A stretch of DNA of 64,000 bases from Tritrichomonas musculus (lineage: Eukaryota > Parabasalia > Tritrichomonadida > Tritrichomonadidae): positions 558,001 through 622,000 of the forward strand of contig JAPFFF010000012.1 in assembly GCA_039105265.1 (NCBI GenBank), given 5' to 3'. The translations under genes were made by a program, and so were the position numbers. Shown piece after piece: positions 48,975 to 60,700 of the stretch. Each line of letters starts with the position of its first letter. Positions within the stretch are counted from its first letter, which is position 1. The notes beneath the pieces were generated by a model. It was not told where the DNA came from and made no database searches. It saw only the letters and a list, made by a program, of their open reading frames with translations.

Positions 48975-51900
48975 TTATGCCCAATGAATAATATCATGTA
49001 GATAATTACATACTGATTCATGAACATTCGCTTTGACATGTTCAAAATTATCTTTCGTAACTTTGATGTTCAATTCTTCTTCTTTCATTTGGTCGTTGCA
49101 AATATACATATGCTTTTCAATATCTGTTTCTGTTTCAATTTGAAATGCTTTTCGTGATATTCCAACAATGAATTCTCGTTTTGAACATTGTCGCTCATTG
49201 AACATGTCACCTCCACAGACAAAAAGGACAAGTAAATCTTCTGTTGGAAATTTTTCGTTGATTTCATTTTTGAGTCGATTGCAAACAAACTGGAAATCGA
49301 TTAAATCGATTTGTGATCCATCCCAGGTATCAATGACGATGTGAACTATTTCTTCATTCCCTGACTTTTGTGAATTGTGTTCCTCACATGCAAGTCTTGA
49401 CATTTCACATCGATCTTCAAATCCTATCGCTGACTCACCGTATTTCAATGAAACAAAATAGTCTGATTTTGGACTGATGATTCCAAGAAGAGTGTCAATT
49501 TTGCGTTCTTTTGAGAGGAAACTTGCTGCAATGTCCAGAAGCTTAAGATGTCCTTTATGTATTTGATTTTCTTGTTATTTAATGGAAGAGGAAGAGAAAA
49601 ATTAGGTTTTATTGATATGAAAGGGATATTCCGATCTAAAAATGAAAGAATTGATGTTGAATGACTTATAATGATATTTTCATAGATGTATTGAATAAAT
49701 TCATAATTTTTTTCATTCATTTCATGATAAATATCTTCACAATTAATGAGAATTTCTGGTGATTTTAATTCTGTCATTAAAATATCTTTAACTTCTGTAT
49801 ATTGAATTTGTTTGTTTTCTTTATTACTATTACATAATTGAATAATTTTATCTAACATTTCATTATTTGTATATTTTCGTAAATATTTGCATAAAAATTG
49901 AATGATATGGCTAAATGAATTAATATTTGATGTGTCTTTTTCTTTGGATTCAATTGAATTGAAATCTGAAATAAAAGGAAGAAAATCATGATCGACAAAA
50001 ATGTTTTTCGGATTCAGACTGGAATGAGCAAGAGAATGAGAATGAAGATAATTAATTCCCTGGAAAATTCGATTCATCGAAGTGTGGACATATATTGATG
50101 TGATTTCAGATGTACTAAATTTCAAATAGTCTTCAAAATTACCATTACTTATAAATTCATAGACAAATCCAACAATATTTTTGTTGCTTTTCACAAATCC
50201 ATAAAATTTGGTCAAGCATCGATGTGAATATTTTGAACAAAAATTGATTTCTTTTTTAAAATTCTCTTGATTTGCAATTTTTTTCATCATGAAAATGAAG
50301 AGACTTTCTTTATGCATCACAAGAGAATATTTAACTTCTGAATTTGAATGAAGTATTCTCAAAATAATAAAATCTTGTTCTTGGAATGTGTAATTCTTGT
50401 TTTGATGTTCTATTTCGTTAATATCATTATAAATTTCTGATTGTTTGGTTTGATAATTAGCATCATTATGACTGAAACTTTTGGAAACTATCAAGTTTTC
50501 AAGTTTATTTTTGATTTCAATTTCATTATTTTGTGAATATGGTTCATAAAAATATTTCTTGATGAAAAAAATGCTGAATTATGATATAACTCATATGTGA
50601 TTAGTTTAAATTCTTTTAGTGTATTTAATAAATAATCTGCTATAATTTGTTCAAAAAGATTATCTTGGCTTGAGTAAACTTCATATAATGATAAATAATG
50701 AAATTGAAAGCTGGAATATATTTTTTTCAAAATTGGATTCTCAAAATTATCAATTCGTGATTGAATTTTTGAAGGAAGATTTTGAAAACTGACATCAATT
50801 GTTTTGAAATTTTGCTCAATTAACTCACAGTTTTCTTTGGATTGAGGATATTTTGACGAAGAAAGTGAAAAGTATTGATAAGCAATGCTGGTATTTTTCA
50901 CAAAGTATTCATTACCTTCATAATACATCCTTCCAAGGTAGTGCTGCGCTTTCGGATAATTATGATTCGCTGACAAACAAAGTAATTGAAATGCTTTGCG
51001 ATCATCTTTTTGAATATTTTTGCCTTCGTAATGTAATATTCCAAGTTCACATTGTGATCGTGGATTTTCTGATTTAGACAATGGAATCAAAATACTGTTA
51101 AATAGTTCTTTGTTAAAAAATTCATGATAATCGATATAAAACTCAACAATCAATTTAGTAATCGAAGGACGAGATTCTGGATTTGTTTTCGTGCACTTAT
51201 AGCAAATATCTTTGATTTTCTTGAATTCTTCTGGAATGACTTCAAAATTGAATTCACTTTCATTGGTTCCTTTTTTAGGTGGATATCCCCCCGTCATTAT
51301 GAAAAAGATTGTCAGTCCAAGCGAATAAATGTCTGATTTTATTGTATAGATTTCGTCTGGCGCTGTATAAAGAGAAAACGTATATGTTCCTGTGATTTCA
51401 ATATCTGATCTAATCATACGATCGAAATCAATAAGAACAACTGTGTCATTCGAATCAATCATAACATTGTTCGGTTTCAAATCTCGATATATGAATTTGT
51501 GATCATGAAGATACTCAAGAACAAGCATGATCTCGATAATTATTTTCATTCTTTTTTCATATTCGACTTCTGGTTTGATGAAATCACTAAGCGTGCATCC
51601 ACTGATGAATTCAATTGCTATCGTATTGTTCTGCGAATGATTGAAAGTTCCAAAGAATTTTGGTAAAAATGGATGGGATATTTGCGATAAATTGGCACTT
51701 TCTCGTTCTTGTAATTTTGAATATTCTTGAGCATCAAAGAAACTTTTGCCTATAAATAATATGTATTCCCTTACATTATAGAATAATTTAATATGCGATG
51801 TAAAAGTTCTATTAATAGTCTTCAACTCAATGCATTCTTCTTTCTTCATTTCTTTCTTTTCATGTGCATTTTCTTCATATAAGTTGAATTTCTCGACTCT

Positions 51901-52068
51901 GTCTGAAAATGTTAAATGATAATTTCTTTTCAATAAGTATTTTAAAAGGCATTCTTTGATGATATTCCAAAAATCATTTATCATCAAATCTTTATTTTTC
52001 ATTTGAATTTTCTTAAAATTAACGTATAATGAATTGATAAATTCTTCATTTTTATGCCAAAATAGCAA
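48975..52068 (-). pseudogene. Broken composite gene: kinase - Sel1 - pseudokinase - NMNAT-like nucleotidyltransferase
   Basis: Three consecutive ORFs in three frames read like one protein. ORF1 (50491-52068; first ATG at 52002) has an atypical kinase domain (YRDLKPNN, DFD for DFG, APD for APE) followed by Sel1-like repeats. ORF2 (49445-50494) has a second kinase domain without catalytic residues (HSSLNPKN for HRDLKPxN, DFN for DFG). ORF3 (48975 to about 49574) has HKGH (49548-49559), the HxGH nucleotidyltransferase signature, then LLGIISPKSDYF, CEMSRLACEEH and a Trp-Asp segment resembling NMN adenylyltransferase. ORF2's frame stays open upstream of its TTG to just before a 7-T run at 50565-50571, and ORF3's frame is open behind the A-rich stretch at 49560-49577. 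So two single-base frameshifts would explain the splits. The apparent 4-base overlaps are chance stop/TTG coincidences. Confidence 0.68.
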
Positions 52069-52090
52069 ATATAATCATAAATTAAACAAT

Positions 52091-52550
52091 CAGCCAAAAA
52101 TAGAAATTCAAGTGCGAGTTTTTATGAACATGGACATGGAGTTAAGCAGAATTACTCCAAAATGATTGAATATTATGAAAAAGCAGCCAAACTTAAGGAA
52201 CCGTTTTCACTACTCAACTTAGGCTTTTGCTATGAAGAAGGACGAGGAGTTAAACAAAATTATTCTAAAGCATTCGAATATTTTAAAAAATCAGCCAAAC
52301 ATGGAAACTCGGATGCGACTGATTGTCTTGGCGTTTACTATTTAAAGGGATGGGGAGTTGAACAAAACGACTCCAAAGCATTTAAGTATTTTGAGAAATC
52401 TGCCAAACTTGGAAGCTCGTATGGATTATTCCACGTTGGTCTTTTCTATGAAGAAGGACGAGGAGTCAAAAAGAATAAATCGAAAGCTATTGAATATTAT
52501 TCTAAATTAGCCAATGGATTCGAAAGAATAAATAATCAGAGAAATGAATA
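52091..52550 (+). pseudogene. Copied 3' fragment of the kinase-Sel1 gene
   Basis: This stretch repeats about four Sel1 units from the end of the gene at 41604-44012 (parent about 43511-43975). By eye there are only about six base differences over the best 370 bp, plus a short deletion near the left end. It has no kinase domain, no promoter and a changed tail, so it is a recent partial duplicate. The left break lies about 20 bp from the open end of the composite kinase ORF, which lacks a normal start. That suggests the same rearrangement shaped both. Confidence 0.85.
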
Positions 52551-52801
52551 ATAAAATAAATTTCTTTGAGTACATCGAGATATGAATTCAAATCATTTTA
52601 AGTTTTCTATAGTAAAAAAAAAATTGCTTAAATAAATATTACTTTAGTTCTTATTAACAGCTCTTAATGAAAAGTAGTTTTTTGAAAATTTCAAATATAA
52701 TGAAATTGACAGAAAAAAGATTTGAATTTGTGACCAATCAAATCTAGGCATTTATAAAATGAACTTTGATCAACTAAATCATTATTGTTTTGAGATATTA
52801 T

Positions 52802-52843
<42 letters not shown>

Positions 52844-53014
52844 ACCAATGATTTTATTCTTGATTTCACAACTAGCCAATGCTTGATAGGAATTACTTTA
52901 TCTTTTGAATTATTAAAAAAGATCTTTTTTTATTAAAATACAATTGATTGGAAGATTCTTTATTTAGTAAAATTTTTAAAATTAGTTATATGATTTTTAT
53001 GCAGTCAAAACAAT
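52551..53014. other. Spacer with 40-nt A tract
   Basis: Contains an uninterrupted run of 40 A (52803-52842) in otherwise AT-rich sequence. No gene. Confidence 0.65.
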
Positions 53015-53857
53015 TTAAAATCTGATAATTTTTGCTTTTGACGGAAGATATAAATCACTAATTGAAGTTATAGAAGAAGGAATTGTGATTTCTCTCAAAG
53101 AAAAACATCCACTGAAAGCATGATTTCCAATTGACGTTACAGAAGAAGGAATTGTGATTTGTGTCAATGACGAACATGCATAGAAAGCATGATTTCCAAT
53201 TGATGTTATAGAAGAAGGAATTGTGATTTGTGTCAATGAAAAACATGAATAGAAAGCATAATTTCCAATTGATGTTACAGAAGAAGGAATTGTGATTTCT
53301 CTCAATGATGAACGTCCACTGAATGCATGATTTCCAATTGATGTTACAGAAGAAGGAATTGTGATTTGTGTCAATGACGAACATGCATAGAAAGCATAAT
53401 TTCCAATTGACGTTAGAGAAGAAGGAATTGTGATTTCTCTCAATGATGAGCAACCGAAGAAAGCATGATTTCCAATTGAAGTTACAGATGATGGAATCGT
53501 TATTTCTGTCAATGACCAACATAAATAGAAAGCATGATTTCCAATTGAAGTAACAGATGAAGGAATTGTGAATTGTGTCAATGATGAACATACACCAAAA
53601 ACATCATTTCCAATTGAAGTTAATGAAGATAGAATTGTGATTTCTGTCAATGACGAGCATGCATAGAAAGCATAATCTCCAATTGAAGTTATAGAAGAAG
53701 GAATCGTAATTTTTGTCAATGCTGAACATCCATCGAAAGCATAATTGCCAATTTGGATGTTTTCTTGTGATAACAGAAGCTCCATAATATCTTGATGATT
53801 ATTCTGCGCAGCTAAATGAATTGCGGTTATATTAAAAAAAGATTCTTTGAATTCCAA
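53015..53857 (-). CDS. Ankyrin unit fused to BspA-type LRRs (3' part of DUF3447 chimera)
   Basis: The frame opens with LEFKESFFNI and an ankyrin unit (TAIHLAAQNNHQDIMELLLSQ). Directly after it come about eleven 23-residue BspA-type units of near-identical sequence (ITIPSSVTSIGNHAF..CSSL), ending in a short basic tail. The first codon of the longest ORF is TTG, and no ATG precedes the ankyrin unit. The reading frame is the same as that of the DUF3447 ORF 135 nt upstream, so it is probably the 3' part of the same gene. The repeats are almost identical at DNA level, so recent expansion is likely, and the antisense and other frames are open only because of this periodicity. Confidence 0.65.
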   Translation of the reverse strand: MEFKESFFNITAIHLAAQNNHQDIMELLLSQENIQIGNYAFDGCSALTKITIPSSITSIGDYAFYACSSLTEITILSSLTSIGNDVFGVCSSLTQFTIPSSVTSIGNHAFYLCWSLTEITIPSSVTSIGNHAFFGCSSLREITIPSSLTSIGNYAFYACSSLTQITIPSSVTSIGNHAFSGRSSLREITIPSSVTSIGNYAFYSCFSLTQITIPSSITSIGNHAFYACSSLTQITIPSSVTSIGNHAFSGCFSLREITIPSSITSISDLYLPSKAKIIRF

Positions 53858-53992
53858 AAAATGCTTAGATGTTAAATTTCATGAAATATTGTGTGGAATT
53901 TTATGAAATGTTTTATCATTAATTTTATAATTTGATTGTGATAAACTTTATGTTGATTTTATTAACAAAATGTCATTTAAAATGCAGATTGT
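53858..53992 (-). other. AT-rich insert separating two in-frame ankyrin parts
   Basis: 135 nt with stops in every frame between DINSTII and the next ankyrin unit. Its downstream end on the coding strand is TTTTGGAATTCAAAGAATC, matching the end of an insert in the ankyrin gene at 19.96 kb (AATGGAATTCAAAAATC). Length and position keep the flanking frames in phase. No canonical trichomonad intron ends were found. Confidence 0.5.
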
Positions 53993-55132
53993 TTAAATGA
54001 TAGTCGAATTTATATCAATATTCTCTTGTTCTAAATAAAGTTTCACAGGCGTGTAATAATCGAATTCGCATAAGTAATAAAAAGTGTATTTGTGCTTTAT
54101 GTTTTCTGGGAGAAAACAATAATTGCGATATTCATAACTATATCGAAAAAGATTTTCTTCGTATTTATTTTCAATGTTGTTTTTCATTTCTTCTTCATCA
54201 ATCAGATAATTGATGATATACCTTGAAACATCGTTATGATGACTTTTGATCGATTCGCGAAGAATACTTTCATAAGTGTCTTCCGGTGGTGAGATTTCAT
54301 TGTCTTCAAGATATTTGATCAGTTCTGCATCTCTGCTATGAATCGCATAATACCAAATATTTGATGTTATTGTAGCTCCATTCTTGTGCATATATCTGAT
54401 AATTTCATTCGATCCATAGAATGCTGCATATTCAATAATTTTGATTTTTTTATTGTTTTTCATCAGGAGTTCATTCGTCTCAAAAATCGAGGTTTCAATA
54501 TAACTATCAAGTGACAAATTCGTTCTGTTAACATGAACAATGAATTCTTTCGTTTCTTGTTTTCGAATAATTTCACTTAAATAACTATCATTTTCACCTT
54601 CTCGCCGTCGTTCATAGAAATCTTCTTTTATATTTTCTTTTATGAAATGTTCTTCTTTCAAAATTGAATTTCGACTCGAATATTTATCAATGAATTCTTT
54701 GATTTCTGGCGAAAAATATTCGCAATATTTATTTTGAAGGAATTCATCACTCGTTATTCGTGATACGATGTATTCATCAAGTGTTATGATCCGTTCTTCA
54801 ATAAAGAATAGAAGAAGTCGTTTGTTGTTTTTAAAAAGTTCGAAGATTTCTGAACTCTTCAATATTTTAGTAATATCTTTCTTCAGAACTTCAATAATTC
54901 GTTCAATTTTGTTATAAAAGTTATTAGTTCGTTGATGATTATTAGCAATATTATTAATTAAATATAATATTTCTTTGATTTCATGATAATCTTCATGAAC
55001 TTGTTGATCTTTGAGAACTTGAAGAAAATTTTCAAAATTCTCTTCGACATTCTTTTCCTCTTCAATATATTCTAGAAGAACTGTTTGAATGCTTTTCTTT
55101 TGATCAAAATATTCTTTAATGCTCATTTTCAT
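53993..55132 (-). CDS. DUF3447/ankyrin-like protein (5' part of chimera)
   Basis: 379 residues. A helical, Glu/Lys/Ile-rich N-terminal half of the trichomonad DUF3447 type (LLEYIEEEKNVEENFENFLQ, ERIIEVLKKDITKIL) is followed by DUF3447/ankyrin-like units (KIKIIEYAAFYGSNEIIRYMHKNGA, NIWYYAIHSRDAELIKYLEDN). The last unit ends at YYLCEFDYYTPVKLYLEQENIDIN, the point where ankyrin genes here carry an insert, so the true protein may continue into 53015-53857. There is no signal peptide and it is probably cytosolic. The function is unknown, and this is one of the largest families in trichomonads. Confidence 0.75.
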   Translation of the reverse strand: MKMSIKEYFDQKKSIQTVLLEYIEEEKNVEENFENFLQVLKDQQVHEDYHEIKEILYLINNIANNHQRTNNFYNKIERIIEVLKKDITKILKSSEIFELFKNNKRLLLFFIEERIITLDEYIVSRITSDEFLQNKYCEYFSPEIKEFIDKYSSRNSILKEEHFIKENIKEDFYERRREGENDSYLSEIIRKQETKEFIVHVNRTNLSLDSYIETSIFETNELLMKNNKKIKIIEYAAFYGSNEIIRYMHKNGATITSNIWYYAIHSRDAELIKYLEDNEISPPEDTYESILRESIKSHHNDVSRYIINYLIDEEEMKNNIENKYEENLFRYSYEYRNYCFLPENIKHKYTFYYLCEFDYYTPVKLYLEQENIDINSTII

Positions 55133-55484
55133 TTAAGGATGATAAAAAACTTTATTTTTTTATTTATCTTATAATATTTTAATATATTTGTGGATATTGT
55201 TATATATTTATTATTAATCATATATTCTAATATATAAATTTAAATTGAAAATGTTTTTACTATTTGCTAATTCACTATATATTGATATTAAAAATCATCT
55301 TTTTTTTTTTTTTTTTTTTTCCACAAAAAAGAATCTTTTTGAAAGCATATATGGTCAATTAATATTAAATATTATTTATTGTAGATTCTTTATTAAATAA
55401 AACATTTACCAATAAATTGCAAAAATCACATTGATTATTTTTAACTTTTTCAATAAAAAATATTTTTTTTTTTTCTGAAATTAG
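55133..55484. other. Divergent spacer with T tract
   Basis: Contains 21 T (55300-55320) and AACTTTTTCAAT near 55442, a reversed GAAAAAGTT word. No gene. Confidence 0.55.
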
Positions 55485-57576
55485 ATCATCTCATTCATCA
55501 CCAAAATCATTGCCATCATTAACATTTTCTCAATCATCTAATCCATCATAATCAGCATCCCAAACACAAACCCAGCCCATGCAATTACAATCATCGCCAC
55601 CAACGCCACAGATCCAATCTCAAAAAACTCAATCTTCAGCAACACCACCAAATATAGGACAATTAAATGAGCAACAGCTTGCTGCCCATGAAATACCAGA
55701 TGCAAAAGGAAAGAAAAAGCAGTATGATATGAAGATCAAAAAATATCTTTTCAATCGGTTTCAATATAAATATGCAGAGTTTAATGAGGAAAGAATTAAA
55801 CAAAATGAAATCAGCTTTGCCATTAAAAAAAGAGAAAATTTTAGGATTTTAATAATTATTGGCTCTAGCATCAAAACATTGCCATGAATCATTTCAAAAA
55901 AATTCTGAAGATCTCAGCCCTTCTTATCCGTCATCTTTTCCACAATGCATTTGGGATACCGTATCCACAAATATTGGTAACATCAACGCAACAATCAGAT
56001 TTTTATTGTAGCAATATAAGCATTGACTTAATATCAGCGCCAAAAACAATTTTTGATGGAAATGAAGATGTTGATTTATTCACTGAAAAAGTTAGTTTTA
56101 ATTTCGAGATACAAAACGAAGATGAGTTTGAGCTAAATCAAAGCATTAATCTCTCACAAGTTAGAGATCAAAATTATAAGTTCTATATGCAAGAAAACCT
56201 TTCAAATATTGTGAAGCCATTCAATTATTATGTAATTAAAAACGAACTCAAATCAAATGTGAATTCACATTTTTTAGTCTTCTTTATTGATCATCGAAAC
56301 ACAAGTGGATTTGGTGAAAATTTTTCTTATCAATTTTTTATCGAACGACTTATAAAAATTGAATGCAAGCGATTTTATGTGTTTAATGATTCATGCTGCA
56401 GTGGCTCATTAATCAAACTCATCGGTATTTGCAATGATTTTATAGATATATTTCCAAATATTGAAGATCCTACACTCGAATTAGCATTGTTATTCTTTTT
56501 GACGAATCTTAATAAAGTTTCACCAGAATTAATTAGAGATGCAATTGACAAAATCAATGCTTCTTGTAAATCAACAATTAGTGAAAAGACTAAAAATGAG
56601 TTGGTCCAAAAATTACAAAATTTAGAAGATCCTGTAATTGAACAAATATGTCAATTTGTGACTAATTTAGATGCAGAGTTTTCTTCAGTTGGATGTCTTC
56701 CTCATCAATTTTTGCAATTTTCAAAAAAATCAACAATATTCTCATCTTCTGATTATAATCAAATCTCTCTCACTTTACCTGGGAGAAAGCTTGATATTTC
56801 TGCTTTTAATGAACCAAAAATAAGAGTTTTTGGGAGCATTTTTACATCCATTTTGATTGAATCATTTCTGAATGAAAGAAGTCAATTATCATTAGAAACT
56901 TTTCGTAATTATATGAAAGATTCATTTCAAGTATATAAAAAATGTTTATTGATATAATTATAACACAAAATGAGCTCATTAATGAAAAAACAGAGAATAA
57001 GTTCCTTCCTGATAAATTAAAAATTATTTCATTCTTTTCAGCAGATCCATGCTGCCGAACACACTACTTAAATAGTGCAAATTCTGATGATTGGCCTGAT
57101 TTTAATTCCAGCTTTCTAACAGAAAAATATTGGAACATTGATAGATCCAATGTTGATACCAATGAATATGAAAAAGTTTTCTTTTGCATGTTTAAAATTC
57201 ATAATTCAGATCAATCGATTGAAAATCCTCATAATTTTGGACCAGTGAAAGGATCGTTTTATAGAGATAAATTTATGAAAGATTTCGAATATTCTGTTAA
57301 TTAAATATTTGAAAAAATAATTTTGATACAAAATTTTCCTTTAATAATTTAAATTCAGATGATGAATTAATTGATAGCAATTATGCATGTTATAGTCAAT
57401 TCATTTGTTTAATAAGATCAGAGATTAACTCGCATAATTTTCAAACTATACAGTCACTCAAAAATCCAATGACTTTATTCATCAATAAAATACCTAATGG
57501 CATTGATGAATTTGCTAAAATATTTGCTGAAGCATTTAAAAACGTTATTATATTTTGGAAAGAATATGATTTATAG
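55485..57576 (+). pseudogene. Broken caspase-like (clan CD) cysteine protease gene
   Basis: The reading begins with a Ser/Thr/Gln/Pro-rich region (TQTQPMQLQSSPPTPQIQSQ) with one in-frame TAA before the ATG at 55579. A charged helix follows, then a domain in another frame (55884-56957) with a strand-His motif LVFFIDHRN and a strand-Cys motif KRFYVFNDSCCSGSLI, the order and spacing of clan CD proteases. His is followed by Arg where active family members have Gly. The rest runs through two further frames (56942-57304 and about 57355-57576). At least four interruptions make it a pseudogene. It differs from the short caspase-like genes at 1.7 and 39.8 kb, being closer in layout to larger trichomonad C13/C14-like proteins. 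Confidence 0.6.
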
Positions 57577-57781
57577 GATGGTAAGTAAATTAGTGAATTT
57601 TAAATAACACAACAAATAATGAATAAAACAAACTAATATTTTGTTTATAATAATTATATCATTTACTTCAATATTTCACCAAACGGCACTAAAACAAATA
57701 TGATACAAAATTCAATAAATACAGAAGTATAAAGTAAATTATGTGGCAAATATCTTTCATTAAAAAATGAAACTATTATTT

Positions 57782-60700
57782 TCAACTATTTTCAAAGGTT
57801 CCTGTTTCATTAATCGCAATATCCAAAGCGTTGTACATTTTTTCGGCAGATGAGAATGGAGGAAGGTGCAATCTAAAGAAGCATGTAGATGAAGATGGCA
57901 ATCTCTGATCAACAGGATAGTCCAAATAGTCAACATTAATTTTATTTTCACTCAAAGTTGAAATACCGGTTGAAAACTGAATCAGTTTTCTTCGTTGATC
58001 GTTTGTCATTCGATCGATGACTTCCTTGATGAATCTCCTCTGCTGCATTGGCACGTTCCAGTCGAACGATAGGCTGCTTTTCAGTTTTTCAGAGGAAATA
58101 ATTCTGTCACCACAGGCCAAAAGTTCAATCAAATTTGGCGTGACAAACAACGGCTGCTGGAAATTCATGTTTTCCCAAAATCCAGCTCTGATACTTTCCA
58201 GAGGAATTCTCAGCTCGCTCAATCGAGCTTCGTTGCATTCAGCAATTATTCGCTGGCAGTTATCTTTCTTAATTTTTCGGCTTGAAAAAAGTGACGATAA
58301 ACTTCCAACTTTAATCTGATTTCCTCTTGAATTCAAGAACGAAATCGATGAGTACTGTCTTTCAAACTCATCATCGGACATTTTCTTGGCATCGAGAAAG
58401 ATGTTTGTCACCAAGTTTTTGTATGATTTATCAATGTCATAAATGTCTTCAATTGTCAGATTTCCTGTTATCAAAAAGTTCCAGAAAAGTGGAGGGAAAA
58501 GAAGATCCGGCTGCTGAATTCTTGTTCGAATTCCAATTGATATCAAGGCACCAATTGCTTCATAAAACCGCCAACTACTCGATATGACTGGATCAGGCGA
58601 AGGTATCTTGTATTCTTGATATTTTCCTTCGTGATTTCTGCCATTTGGAGTCTTGATGAAAAGGCCAATTTTCTCTTCATTTATGTCTTTGATGAGCTCA
58701 GATGCAAGTTCTCTCCTTAGGCCACCAGCATCGATTCCGTTCTCATTCTTGAAGACAACATAAAATGGCTTCACTTTGTTCATGAAGTCCTGCTTTGATT
58801 GAATGTAATAACGTGTAAATTGGCCAATCATTGACCTGTTTATATTTTTTGTCAAACCGTTTCTTACATCCAATCCTGCTTGACGATCGATGTGCAATTT
58901 AACGAAGGTTTCTTTACTATGATCATCGATCATTTGAAGGAATCGATTCATGCTAAATAGAACCGAAATAAACGGTCGAAATTGAGAGAAACTTGTCTTC
59001 GTCATCAATGATGGATGCTTCAAGCAAATGAAGTTTAATGCAATCAAATAAATGCCACGAAGAAACAGCATGTATGGCTTGTGAACACGAGTGTCAAGTG
59101 TGCTAATTATTCCTGGCCACAAACGAGTTGAAATCCGATTTTCATTGAATTTGTTAATGTCTATTTTCATCAAAATGTGCTGATCATCATCAACAGTGAA
59201 GTTGTTTGAAAATTCAAACATGTCCTTCTTAAAAAGTGACCTGCATTCATATACAAGTTGAGGAAGATAATCAGAATCAGCAAGTCCATTTGAAACAACA
59301 ATAAAGTTACGTTGTGATGCTGTTTCTTGATTAGGAAACATTACAAATATTTTTGTCAAATTTTTAGGATCGACAAGTTTTGCTGGAGCCTTTTTAACAG
59401 ATGTTTCAATGCTCTTCATTGTTGCTTGAGTGTAATCATTAGTGAAATCATTGGTGAATGAAACATAGACGATTTCATTTCCATTGTAATCTTGATCAAC
59501 CAAACGAAATGAAGAAGGAACAAAGGCTGTAAAAATGATTTGAAGAACATTTGATTCAATGAATGATAACTCGCATTGAGGAAACAAAGAGAACGAGTAA
59601 CTCCATTCATTTAAAATTAAATGGAAAGGAAACTCTTCGTTTCGACTTTTATTCAATAAAACTCGACTCATTAAAACTAGAAAAGTTGATGGATTAAACG
59701 TTGTCGAGTTTATACTGTGCGGAATGACAGGATGAGGAAGAGAAATTTTACTTGGAACTTTCTCAGAATCAGAAACGAAATATTTAAAGACAGATGCTTT
59801 AGAATCATCAAATAATGATATTTGTTCATCAATAAAATGATTTATTGATTCGTTTTGCAACTTATAAACAGAAGCAATGAATATATTCAATCTTGAAATG
59901 TAATCTGGAGTGAATGAAAGAGTAATTTTATTTTTTAGAAATGAAAATATTTCATCACAATGTGAATAGAAAAATGGAGAACCAGCAACAATTGAATCAA
60001 ATAAGAATGACATTAAATTAAGTCTTTGGCTTTCATTTAAGTCTTTATATGAAAATAAAACAAAGTATTTAAATGAAACAGCCAATTGATAAAAACTATA
60101 AAATAAAGATTCATTTGATTCTTGACAAAAAGGCAAAATACCATAAGTAATGCCAGTGATTGCATTATCATCACCTGGATTAATTCCAATAGTCAATGAT
60201 TTACCTTTACAATAAGCATAAGTTGAATTATCATAGAAAGTTTTTGGATAAATTAAATGTCTTGAATAAATAGCTGGCATTCTTATTAATCCGAATTGCA
60301 TCGGGAAAATTATCCATCCATTTGCATCATCTTGAGAGAATGTTTGTGTTTTGCCTACAATTGAAGTATTCATTGTTATCAAACTCGAATTTTGTGATGT
60401 TGCAAAATGCATGTATTTATTATGAAAGTCTTTATCAAGCTTCTCAAACCAAGCTTTAATGAATTCGTATCTTTTTGTTTGTTCAAAAGAATGAATGATT
60501 TTAGTTAGACAAGTGAAATAATCAAACATATCAATTCTTGCACATGTTTCAAGTCCATTAAATGATTCAAAATCAATTGGTGATTTATTTTCAGCCAAAT
60601 TTGTAATTTTAATTGGCTCCAATAACAGCAAAACATTTGTTACAAAATAAATGATCATTGATGTTGTTATTGAAAAATAATTCAAAGAAGCAAAGACATC

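Noticed and set aside
49445-50494. Operon-like 4-base start/stop overlaps between the three kinase/NMNAT ORFs
   Set aside because: The downstream starts are TTG codons inside open frames, and the organism is eukaryotic. Frameshifts in one gene explain the pattern better.
53058-53591. 177-codon ORF in another frame of the BspA repeats
   Set aside because: Periodic frame opened by near-identical 69-bp repeats; translation is a shadow (FNWKSCFL repeated).
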